A model generated the notes under the pieces. It worked only from the letters and a program-made list of their open reading frames with translations. It made no database searches and was not told where the DNA came from. Shown piece by piece: positions 1-6,601 of a DNA stretch of 15,316 bases. Each line of letters begins with the position of its first letter. Positions within the stretch are counted from its first letter, which is position 1. The DNA comes from Chloroflexota bacterium. GTDB taxonomy: Bacteria > Chloroflexota > Anaerolineae > Anaerolineales > UBA11858. The translations under genes were made by a program, and so were the position numbers. The stretch is taken from the NCBI GenBank assembly GCA_003513015.1, contig DOTA01000398.1, positions 1 through 15,316 of the forward strand, read 5' to 3'.

Positions 1-832
1 AAATATCTGGGGCAAACTCGGGAGCCGCGGTAGTCTCAATATGCTGGCCGCCTTCGATCACGGGCAATGTGGTTTCGATGGTGGGCGTCAGGGCGGTAGT
101 GGCTGAGAAGGTGAACACTTCCCCGGTTTCGGCGGAGCGCGCCGTGTCAGTGAAGGCTGCGGTTTTTTCCGCGCTGGGCTCGGCGAGAGGGGCTTCCGCG
201 GCAACGGTCAGATCAGTTTCGAGGGTGGGTTCTTCCACGGGGATAACGGCTTCTTCGATGGTCAGAGATTCTTCGGTGGCAGGTTCCGGGGGTGCGGATT
301 CCATTGCAGGGGCGGCAGCAACTTCGAGGGCCACCTCACCCTCTTGAATTTCAGGTTCAGCAGCTTCCGAAAATCCTCCAGCGGCTGAGGCATCTAACGC
401 GGCGGGTTCTGCCATCATCGGCATTTCCACTCCCTGATCCGCGGCGATTTCCTGGCTGACCATAGCCGGTTGAGGCGCTTGAGCGTTGAAAGCCACGGGG
501 ATGGCCCCCCCGACGATGAAGAGATCGCCTACCATAACGATGGCAAATAAAAGTGTGGCGGCTGCCGATACCCAGCCAAAGGCCGGTGCGAGGCGCGGCA
601 AGCGGCGCGGCTGACCCGCCATTTGAGGCGTGAGCAAAAAGTTACGCGGTACGCGGCGGCGCGGAGCATGGCGCAATACCTGGCGAGTTTTTTGCAGGTC
701 ATCCAGGGCAAGGCGCAGTTGAGGTTCCTGCGATAAACGCGTTTCAAATCGAACCAGTTTCTTGCTGGAAAGCTGGCCGTCCAGATATGCGGAAATCGTT
801 TCCCAATCGCGTTTCGTTAATTTTTCATTCAT
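1..832 (-). CDS. Membrane-anchored anti-sigma factor (3' end beyond window)
   Basis: The reading frame starts at an ATG at 832-830 and stays open to the left edge (277 codons), so the C-terminus is missing. A GAGG Shine-Dalgarno lies six bases before the ATG, inside the upstream sigma gene, and the two genes overlap by 8 bp. Residues 1-60 resemble the cytoplasmic N-terminus of anti-sigma factors (start MNEKLTKRDWETISAYLDGQ, then a helical segment and an Arg-rich stretch). One membrane segment lies at about 84-108. Residues 113-277 are low-complexity, rich in Ala, Glu, Pro and Thr, and presumably extracytoplasmic. Known anti-sigma factors of this layout hold the ECF sigma factor at the membrane until a signal arrives. 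No Cys or HxxxCxxC zinc motif is present in the N-terminal part. The role rests on position plus topology, so the partner assignment is inference. Confidence 0.8.
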   Translation of the reverse strand, partial: MNEKLTKRDWETISAYLDGQLSSKKLVRFETRLSQEPQLRLALDDLQKTRQVLRHAPRRRVPRNFLLTPQMAGQPRRLPRLAPAFGWVSAAATLLFAIVMVGDLFIVGGAIPVAFNAQAPQPAMVSQEIAADQGVEMPMMAEPAALDASAAGGFSEAAEPEIQEGEVALEVAAAPAMESAPPEPATEESLTIEEAVIPVEEPTLETDLTVAAEAPLAEPSAEKTAAFTDTARSAETGEVFTFSATTALTPTIETTLPVIEGGQHIETTAAPEFAPDI

Positions 833-1436
833 CTTGAGCCTCGTTTTCAAGACGAAAGGCTGTTGGCAAAAGTTCCCAGACATCTCGCAAGCAATGCCGC
901 AAACCCCGGCGGGCACGCGCCAAGCGGCTTTTGATGGTGCCTAAGGGAGTGCCCATCACTTCTGAAGCTTCGGTATAATCCATGCCTTGAATATCCACTA
1001 AAATCACCACGGTGCGAAAATCGTCCGATAAAGTATCTAAACAACGTTGAATAGCCTCAGAAAGTTCTGTGCGCAGGGCAAATTCTTCGGGCGATTCTCC
1101 GGGATCGGCGATCCAATGCGGGGATTCGATTTCTTCATCATAATCATCGGTGGGTTCCAAGGGGGTAACCGGGCGGCGTTTGCGGCGGCGTAATTCGTCA
1201 TAGCAGGCGTTAGTGACAATGCGCAACAGCCAGGCTTTGAACGAACCACCCCGATAAGAATCAAGTTTTCGATAGGCAGAGATGAAGGCTTCTTGGGTGG
1301 CATCTTCGGCCGCGTCTGTTTCTCCGATAACGCGATAAGCCTGATTGTAGACCATCTCTTGATAGGCCAAAATCAGGCGGTTGAAGGCTTCTAAATCGCC
1401 TTGTTGTGCATCTCGGATCAGGGAGATTTCATCCAT
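825..1436 (-). CDS. ECF-family RNA polymerase sigma factor
   Basis: This 203-residue protein directs RNA polymerase to a stress or envelope regulon. Sigma region 2 spans about residues 18-85 and includes the DATQEAF core-binding motif and the FKAWLLRIVTNACYDELRR stretch, which should recognise the -10 element. An acidic linker follows at about 96-120. Region 4 spans about 127-180, with the helix-turn-helix around YTEASEVMGTPLGTIKSRL, which should read the -35 element. Length and layout match group 4 (ECF) sigma factors, with no region 1 or 3. The start ATG has no clear Shine-Dalgarno. The stop lies inside the start of the anti-sigma gene, a typical co-translated pair. Which ECF subgroup it belongs to, and its inducing signal, cannot be told from the sequence. 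Confidence 0.95.
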   Translation of the reverse strand: MDEISLIRDAQQGDLEAFNRLILAYQEMVYNQAYRVIGETDAAEDATQEAFISAYRKLDSYRGGSFKAWLLRIVTNACYDELRRRKRRPVTPLEPTDDYDEEIESPHWIADPGESPEEFALRTELSEAIQRCLDTLSDDFRTVVILVDIQGMDYTEASEVMGTPLGTIKSRLARARRGLRHCLRDVWELLPTAFRLENEAQDE

Positions 1437-1518
1437 TGGAGTAAATCGTGCGTTGTTAGCCTGATCTGGGAGGTAGAGCCGCTTCCCCGGATATTATTTG
1501 GAAAAACATCCCGCCCAG

Positions 1519-1547
1519 AATATATTTTTAGGAATAAATTAGCTCAA
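1519..1547 (-). promoter_or_regulatory. Possible housekeeping promoter of the sigma/anti-sigma pair
   Basis: On the minus strand TTGAGC (1547-1542) is followed after 17 bases by TATATT (1524-1519). Both hexamers are close to the sigma-70 consensus and the spacing is ideal. The start point would lie near 1512, giving a leader of about 75 bases before the sigma gene. It sits in the 158-bp gap after the FHA-ABC gene, so the sigma gene may be transcribed separately from that gene. This is a pattern match only. Confidence 0.4.
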
Positions 1548-1594
1548 GGGCTGATTCTACATGGTTTTACCACATCCTGAAAAAATGTGATGTC

Positions 1595-4555
1595 TCAAGC
1601 TTGATCTTTGCGTTTTTGAGCCAAGATCAATAAAACCAGCAGCACAACCTGCATGAGTAATAAAATCAACCAGCGCCCCAAGATTGTACCCGTAAAAACT
1701 TGCGGAAACTGATCGTATGCCGAGCCGATGACCGCCTCAGCATTGCGGATGGCTTTTTCTCGACTTTGCTGCCAAACAGCTTGATCCGTCAGTGAGGCTG
1801 GTTCCGGTGCGGTTAGAGCCGATATGGTGGTCTGATTGTAAAAACTGGGCGCGAGAACCCCAGGGAAATCGGCACATGCCGTGAAAATACTGGCACCCAG
1901 GCAGGGACAATCTAGCTTGGCAGATTCAGGCAAGGCGAGGCGATCTACGGGATCATAACCGATCCAACACGGATCAGCCGCGAGTTGGTTGCCCAGCCCT
2001 GTGGTTTGCACAAGGGCTTCATAGGACCAGCGCGCCGGTTGAATGAAACTGACCGCCTGCGCGCCAGGAATCCAATCCAAGGGCAACAGCGCGCCGGCAA
2101 ACAAGATTTGCAACCCCAACACAACAATCAACGAGGTAAAGGCTGCCTGCCGGTTCGCCGATAACGCAGAAATTAACAAACCCATCAGGTAGCCAGTGAA
2201 CACGGTTAAAAAGAGCGTGAAATACATCGCCAGATAAGCGTTGAAACTGGGGATTTGGGGATTAACCAGAAATTGCCGAAAAACGAGCAAAACCGCAGCC
2301 TGCCCGAAAGCCAGCGAGAGGCCCAGCCAAAGTTTCGAAAAAAAGTACGGCAAGATTTTTAGATTGATCCGCCGCTCATACCGATAAACCTGGGTTTCTT
2401 TGACAATCTCGCCCAGGCTGCTCAGCGCACCAACCAACATCGCAGAGAGTGCACCCATAAACCACAAAATAATGATGTTTCCGGGCTTCCCTCGGGCGGG
2501 GTCGTACAGGTTGCGCCCCCACAGGAAATCCAGCAAACCCAAAATCGGTGCTAGCCCCAAAATAACGGCAAGCAAGCGCGGCTCACGCGTGAGAACTTTC
2601 AGATTGCGCGCAGCCAGAGTAAAAAATTGTCGAAATCCCGAAACACGCGCCTCTACGCCCTGTAATTTTTGGGCTGGCGGGGCATCTGGTTGCACTGTGA
2701 GCGTTTGCAAATCTGCCAGCGAGGGATCAATCCCGAAAACCTGCTTGTAAGAGGTTGATTGCAGATAGCGTTCGTGCCATTCAGCAGGGGTACCGTACTC
2801 GTCATCATTGACGATGCGGTAAACATCCTCAAAAGTGATCAATTTTTTACGGCGCTCTTGATCCGTGCGGTAAGCATTGAAATAATCCAGAGCATCTTCT
2901 GGGGTACCCAGATAAGCCAGATGACCTGCCGCTGCCATAAAGATCACTTTATCGCACAATTGCAAATTGGGGACGGGCGGAAGGATCGAAATGATGGTGT
3001 GCCCCTGATCCGCCAACCGGCGCAACAAGGCCATCAGGTCATTTCTGGCAGTGGAATCCAATCCCTTAGTGGGATCCTCCAAAAATATCAGGCGCGGCTG
3101 GGTGAGCAATTCGCAACCGAGTGAAACGCGCTTCACCTGCGCCAGCGAAAGTTTTGCAAGCGGCACCTGGCGTTGAGCAGTTAAATCAAGCGTTTCCAAA
3201 ATTTCAGAAATGCGCGCGCTGCGCTCTTTCTTCGCGGTATCCGCAGGCAAACGCAGGCGGGCCGCGTAGTCCAGGGCGCGCTCGGGGGTAAGTTCAGCAT
3301 GCACAATATCACTGCACGGCACATACCCAATTTCCTTGCGGAAAATATCGTAGTTTTTGTACAGGTCAAACCCATTCACCAGCACCTGCCCGTGAGTGGC
3401 CGGTTTGCGGCCAGACAGCGCCTCCAAAAGCGTGGTCAGGCCTGATCCGTTGGCACCTACCAGCCCCACAAGTTCATTGGGCAAGATCAAAAGATTGATC
3501 TCATGGAGCAGGTTTTGAGTAGGAGAAAGCCGTTGATTTAGTTTGACAACTTCCAGCTTCAACCCAGGAATGATTTGCTGCTGCAAATCGTTTCCTGCAA
3601 AGACAAAGACCGAGGCTCCGATGCGGATTTGATCCCAATCCTTGAGGTCTGTTTCACGCTTGAGGCGCCGCTCGTTAACATACACCCCGTGGGTGCTGCT
3701 TAAATCCAAGAGGCGGTAGCCCTCCCCGTGTTTTTCGAGGGCCGCGTGCTGCCGGTTCACCAGGGGATGCGAGATAAATATGTCGTTCGCGGCGCCGCGC
3801 CCAAGGGTGGTGCGCGGGCGCGACATCAAATTCAGGGCTTGCACCGGCAAAGAATCAACGGAAGCCTCCTCAACGTCTGTTTTGGCATTTCTTGCGGGGG
3901 AGGCTTTATATAATCGCGCCGGTTCATCCACTTGCAAGATGAAATTTCCAATCGAAAAAGATTGTCCTAGTTGCAAGCGATAAGGCGTGTTGGGCGACAG
4001 AGTCACCCCCCCCACTTTGGTGCCATTCGTGGAACCCAAATCGATGAGCCAGATTTCACCCTGGGCGACCTTCAAACGGGCATGCTGGCGGGAAACTTCA
4101 GTATCGTCGAGATAAAAATCGCTATTGGGATCGCGCCCAAAGATCTTTTCTCCCGGTTCAATGGGAAAAGTTTGCCAGGTGGCAGGGCCAAAACGATAAC
4201 GCAACAAAAATGGGAGCAGTTCTTTCGATACGAGTGCACCTTCTTCCGAGGCTTTTGTCAACAATAGGGTGAATTCTCCCATTGTGAGTATCTGCCCCGG
4301 ACGTAACACAGTGGGCGTTTGGGATATCAAGGTAATGCCGTCCAAATGAGTGCCGTTGCTCGAACCCAAATCGACCACCCGAAACTCATCCCCGGTAAAG
4401 TGAATTTCCAGGTGATGGCGAGAAACCTCCCCGTTATCCAAAATCAGATCGTTATCCGCTTCCCGCCCAATGCGAATTTCAGGGCTGGTAAAGGGATAAA
4501 CCTGCCATTCCCCTTCTCCCAGACGGTAACGCAAAACAAACTCTGATAGCCTCAC
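1595..4555 (-). CDS. Triple-FHA ABC-type membrane protein with degenerate ATPase
   Basis: A 986-residue protein of the layout FHA-FHA-FHA-ABC-ABC2 membrane domain, related in plan to mycobacterial Rv1747. FHA domains bind phospho-threonine; they lie at about 1-101, 115-210 and 238-320 (GR, SRxH and NG motifs at 30-31, 45-48, 67-68 in the first). The nucleotide-binding domain spans about 332-560 and is badly altered. Walker A is GANGSGLT, with Leu373 for Lys. The Q-loop Gln is Cys414. The signature is LSLAQ (469-473). Walker B/catalytic residues are Glu493-Asp494, and the H-loop His is Leu525. About six membrane segments follow (about 660-679, 693-713, 740-763, 773-799, 804-826, 962-979), with a large outer loop containing Cys863, 883, 885 and 894. 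The start is GTG, supported by GGGAG seven bases upstream and by the FHA domain beginning at once. The family role is transport or export; here a non-hydrolysing, scaffold-like role seems more likely. Confidence 0.9.
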   Translation of the reverse strand: MRLSEFVLRYRLGEGEWQVYPFTSPEIRIGREADNDLILDNGEVSRHHLEIHFTGDEFRVVDLGSSNGTHLDGITLISQTPTVLRPGQILTMGEFTLLLTKASEEGALVSKELLPFLLRYRFGPATWQTFPIEPGEKIFGRDPNSDFYLDDTEVSRQHARLKVAQGEIWLIDLGSTNGTKVGGVTLSPNTPYRLQLGQSFSIGNFILQVDEPARLYKASPARNAKTDVEEASVDSLPVQALNLMSRPRTTLGRGAANDIFISHPLVNRQHAALEKHGEGYRLLDLSSTHGVYVNERRLKRETDLKDWDQIRIGASVFVFAGNDLQQQIIPGLKLEVVKLNQRLSPTQNLLHEINLLILPNELVGLVGANGSGLTTLLEALSGRKPATHGQVLVNGFDLYKNYDIFRKEIGYVPCSDIVHAELTPERALDYAARLRLPADTAKKERSARISEILETLDLTAQRQVPLAKLSLAQVKRVSLGCELLTQPRLIFLEDPTKGLDSTARNDLMALLRRLADQGHTIISILPPVPNLQLCDKVIFMAAAGHLAYLGTPEDALDYFNAYRTDQERRKKLITFEDVYRIVNDDEYGTPAEWHERYLQSTSYKQVFGIDPSLADLQTLTVQPDAPPAQKLQGVEARVSGFRQFFTLAARNLKVLTREPRLLAVILGLAPILGLLDFLWGRNLYDPARGKPGNIIILWFMGALSAMLVGALSSLGEIVKETQVYRYERRINLKILPYFFSKLWLGLSLAFGQAAVLLVFRQFLVNPQIPSFNAYLAMYFTLFLTVFTGYLMGLLISALSANRQAAFTSLIVVLGLQILFAGALLPLDWIPGAQAVSFIQPARWSYEALVQTTGLGNQLAADPCWIGYDPVDRLALPESAKLDCPCLGASIFTACADFPGVLAPSFYNQTTISALTAPEPASLTDQAVWQQSREKAIRNAEAVIGSAYDQFPQVFTGTILGRWLILLLMQVVLLVLLILAQKRKDQA

Positions 4556-4645
4556 AAACCATCTCCCAATTTCAGTCGATCATAGATTCAGGGGAACCAG
4601 CATCCTGAACAGCGTTGAAGGATGCGGTTGGGGTACACTCACCTG

Positions 4646-4666
4646 CACTTGCCTGCGGCACAAGTG
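4646..4666. promoter_or_regulatory. Dyad in divergent intergenic region, possible operator
   Basis: CACTTG (4646-4651) and CAAGTG (4661-4666) are exact reverse complements separated by nine bases. On the minus strand the dyad directly follows a TTGACA hexamer (4670-4665). Such a position suits a repressor site or a small hairpin, but no regulator is known and no proper -10 goes with the hexamer. Confidence 0.3.
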
Positions 4667-4775
4667 TCAACAAGTTCAATGTGCTTTCTTTAGAAAAATC
4701 GTGATCTACTGAATTTGTTGTTTCAAAATCAGTTCGTTTCAAACTATAACATCCTTATGGTTCCCTCGCAATAGT

Positions 4776-4804
4776 GTGCCACGAGGCAATGATGCGAGTA
4801 TAAT
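4776..4804 (+). promoter_or_regulatory. Leaderless-type promoter of the PpiC-like gene
   Basis: A perfect TATAAT lies at 4799-4804, preceded after 17 bases by GTGCCA (4776-4781, four of six matches to TTGACA). Seven bases separate the TATAAT from the ATG at 4812, so transcription should begin at or within a base or two of the start codon. The GGGGGA between them is too close to the ATG to act as a normal Shine-Dalgarno. The same GAGTATAAT element precedes yqeY at a similar distance. Confidence 0.6.
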
Positions 4805-4811
4805 CGGGGGA

Positions 4812-5735
4812 ATGACCCGAAAAACAAGCCCGCAAATTACGATTATTTTGTTATTGAGTATAGGAGTGTTCTGGCTATCAGCCTGCAACAACAACCCTAC
4901 TTCACCTACCCCGCCGCCGCTGGCTTCGGATGCCAGTGCAACCCCATCGATCACCGCGACGGCCATAAATACTTCGTATATCCCCTCCACTCCGGATCCG
5001 AGTTTGCCGTTAGCGGCCAAAATCAATGGTCAGGGGATCACCTTCGAAGAATATCAAGCTGAATTAAGCCGCGCGCAAGCAGCCTCAAGTATTAGCCTGA
5101 CAACTTACAGTGATGCTCAGGTGCTGCAAAATCTTATTGATGAAGTTTTGCTGGCCCAGGCCGCTGGCGAAGCTGGTTTTATCCCCGATGAGGCCTTGCT
5201 GCAAGCCCGCATCGCCCAACTCGGACTGGATGAGCAAGCACTTCAGGATTGGCTGACCAGCAATGAATATTCCCAAGCCAGTTTTGAACAAGCGTTGAGC
5301 CGCTCCATTGCCGCGGCCTGGATGCGCGACCAGATTATTGCCAGCGTACCCAGTACCGCAGAGCAGGTACACGCCCGTCAGATTTTGCTATATAATTCAG
5401 ACGAAGCTAAAAATGTTTACGCTCAACTACAGGCCGGCAGCGATTTTGCAACCCTGGCGGCACAATATGAACCTCTGGCTTTAGGAGATTTAGGTTGGTT
5501 TCCCAAAGGGTATCTGACTACCCCAGAATTAGATGATCCGATATTCTCACTCCAACCTGGAGAATACACCCCGGTCATTGAAACCATCTTGGGATTTCAC
5601 ATCGTTCAGGTGATCGAACGTGATCCACAGCACCCTCTCAGTCCTGGTGCGTTGCAAGCCACAAAAGTGCAAGCCATCCAAAATTGGTTAGCTGAACGCC
5701 AAAGCCTGAGTGATATCCAAATCTCAGTACCCTAA
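4812..5735 (+). CDS. Peptidyl-prolyl isomerase lipoprotein, PpiC/SurA/PrsA type
   Basis: A 307-residue lipoprotein predicted to help fold exported proteins outside the membrane. The signal peptide (1-24) ends in the lipobox LSAC with Cys25 as lipidation site. A Thr/Pro/Ser-rich tether follows to about residue 66. Residues 68-180 are helical and chaperone-like, beginning AKINGQGITFEEYQAEL as in SurA/PrsA N-domains. The parvulin-type rotamase domain spans about 185-271, with VHARQILL, GDLGWFPKG and GFHIVQVIERD typical of the PpiC family. A GTG at 4776 would add 12 residues in frame, but the ATG at 4812 places the signal peptide properly and sits just after a TATAAT box, so I chose it. The next gene begins 24 bp downstream without a terminator, which suggests co-transcription. 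Confidence 0.9.
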   Translation: MTRKTSPQITIILLLSIGVFWLSACNNNPTSPTPPPLASDASATPSITATAINTSYIPSTPDPSLPLAAKINGQGITFEEYQAELSRAQAASSISLTTYSDAQVLQNLIDEVLLAQAAGEAGFIPDEALLQARIAQLGLDEQALQDWLTSNEYSQASFEQALSRSIAAAWMRDQIIASVPSTAEQVHARQILLYNSDEAKNVYAQLQAGSDFATLAAQYEPLALGDLGWFPKGYLTTPELDDPIFSLQPGEYTPVIETILGFHIVQVIERDPQHPLSPGALQATKVQAIQNWLAERQSLSDIQISVP

Positions 5736-5759
5736 CCGCCAGAAAAAAGGAAGAACCTG

Positions 5760-6497
5760 ATGCCCAAGGATGTTTTCGATTACTACGACGAGGATGATAC
5801 CGGCAAATCTAAATCCAAAGTGGCGGTTTGGGATATTTTAGCGATAGTGATGATCGTCGGCGCATTGTGTCTGGCTGCTGTTTTCTTGATGATTATCATT
5901 AACCCCTATAGCGGCTTAAATCCTTTTCCACCGCCGACGATGCCCGTGTTAGCACCCACCCTCACCCCCTCCCCGACCCTGAGAGCGCTCTTGCCTCCCA
6001 CCTGGACTCCTACGCCGTCCCCGCTGCCCACAGAGACCGCCACACCTGAGCCGACCTACACGTTAACGCCGGAAGGCGCTCAGCCCACCCTCGAGGGGAC
6101 GCGCGACCCATCCGAAGGTATGCCTTTCGTCATCCAAGATGGCTACCCTCAGTACATCCCCAACATCTATCACCCCGATGCAGGCTGTAATTGGCAAGGC
6201 ATTGGCGGCCAGGTGAGCGGCCTTAACGGTGGGCCGGTGCTCTTCCTCTCGATCAAGCTGGGTGGTTCGCTCAATGGCCAGGCCGTCAACATTATCACCA
6301 TCTCCGGCACCGCTCCCCAATACGGGCAGGCCGGGTTTGAATTCACCCTCGGCGAGCAACCTGTAGACTCGGTGCAAAGTTTGTACGTGGAATTGCTCGA
6401 TCAAGCCGATTTACCGCTTTCCGAGAAGATCTATTTCGATACGATCAACAATTGCGAAAAGAACCTGATTTTGATCAACTTCAAGCAATTGCGCTGA
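5760..6497 (+). CDS. Single-pass membrane protein with Thr/Pro stalk, unknown function
   Basis: I do not recognise a named family. The 245-residue protein has a short charged cytoplasmic tail rich in Asp, Tyr and Lys (1-22), one membrane segment at about 24-48, and a Pro/Thr-rich stalk at about 54-110. The presumed extracytoplasmic domain of about 120-245 is probably mostly beta-strand, with Cys143 and Cys232 as a possible disulfide pair. There is no cleavable signal or lipobox. An AAGGAAG Shine-Dalgarno lies six bases before the ATG. It follows the peptidyl-prolyl isomerase gene by 24 bp and ends before a strong terminator, so the two form a small operon. A surface or envelope role is likely from topology, but the biochemical function is unknown. 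Confidence 0.8.
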   Translation: MPKDVFDYYDEDDTGKSKSKVAVWDILAIVMIVGALCLAAVFLMIIINPYSGLNPFPPPTMPVLAPTLTPSPTLRALLPPTWTPTPSPLPTETATPEPTYTLTPEGAQPTLEGTRDPSEGMPFVIQDGYPQYIPNIYHPDAGCNWQGIGGQVSGLNGGPVLFLSIKLGGSLNGQAVNIITISGTAPQYGQAGFEFTLGEQPVDSVQSLYVELLDQADLPLSEKIYFDTINNCEKNLILINFKQLR

Positions 6498-6523
6498 GCA
6501 AATTTCTCCCCTTTTAGGCAGCA

Positions 6524-6542
6524 CACTGAGCCTGTCGAAGTG
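6524..6542. repeat. Single copy of a CACTGAGCCTGTCGAAGTG-type interspersed motif
   Basis: The 19-base word CACTGAGCCTGTCGAAGTG has short complementary ends (CACT/AGTG) around GAGCCTGTCGA. From memory, words with the core TTCGACAGGCTCAG are scattered between genes in many bacterial genomes. Only one copy is present here, between a stop codon and a terminator. Confidence 0.45.
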
Positions 6543-6566
6543 CGCGCATCAAAGATTATAAAAGCC

Positions 6567-6599
6567 ACACCGCTCCCCCGAAATTCGGGGGAGCGGTGT
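6567..6599. terminator. Bidirectional intrinsic terminator
   Basis: A perfect 14-bp stem (ACACCGCTCCCCCG at 6567-6580 with its complement at 6586-6599) encloses a five-base AAATT loop. On the plus strand it runs into TTTTTAT; on the minus strand into GGCTTTTATAAT. It serves the plus-strand gene ending at 6497 and the minus-strand glycosylase gene, whose TAA stop (6604-6602) is almost touching the stem. Confidence 0.93.
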
Positions 6600-6601
6600 T
6601 T

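Larger units (their letters stand above)
4556..4811. other. Divergent intergenic region
   Basis: This 256-bp gap separates the divergent FHA-ABC and peptidyl-prolyl isomerase genes, so it should hold both promoters. On the minus strand a Shine-Dalgarno GGGAG sits before the GTG start, and a TATGAT hexamer (4584-4579) could be a -10, but its -35 partner (TTCAGG, 19 bases away) is weak. A perfect TTGACA (4670-4665, minus) has no -10 at the right distance. It adjoins a dyad at 4646-4666 (CACTTG...CAAGTG). No convincing small gene is visible. Confidence 0.5.

Noticed and set aside
69..347. Plus-strand 92-codon frame in the left edge region
   Set aside because: It is a shadow of the low-complexity Ala/Glu/Pro tail of the anti-sigma gene on the minus strand.
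1571..1589. Hairpin CACAT...ATGTG after the FHA-ABC gene as a terminator
   Set aside because: The stem is only five AT-rich base pairs with a nine-base loop and no T-run in the right place.
4776..4811. GTG at 4776 as start of the PpiC-like gene
   Set aside because: The extra 12 residues would precede the signal peptide, and the perfect TATAAT lies inside this stretch; the ATG at 4812 is better.
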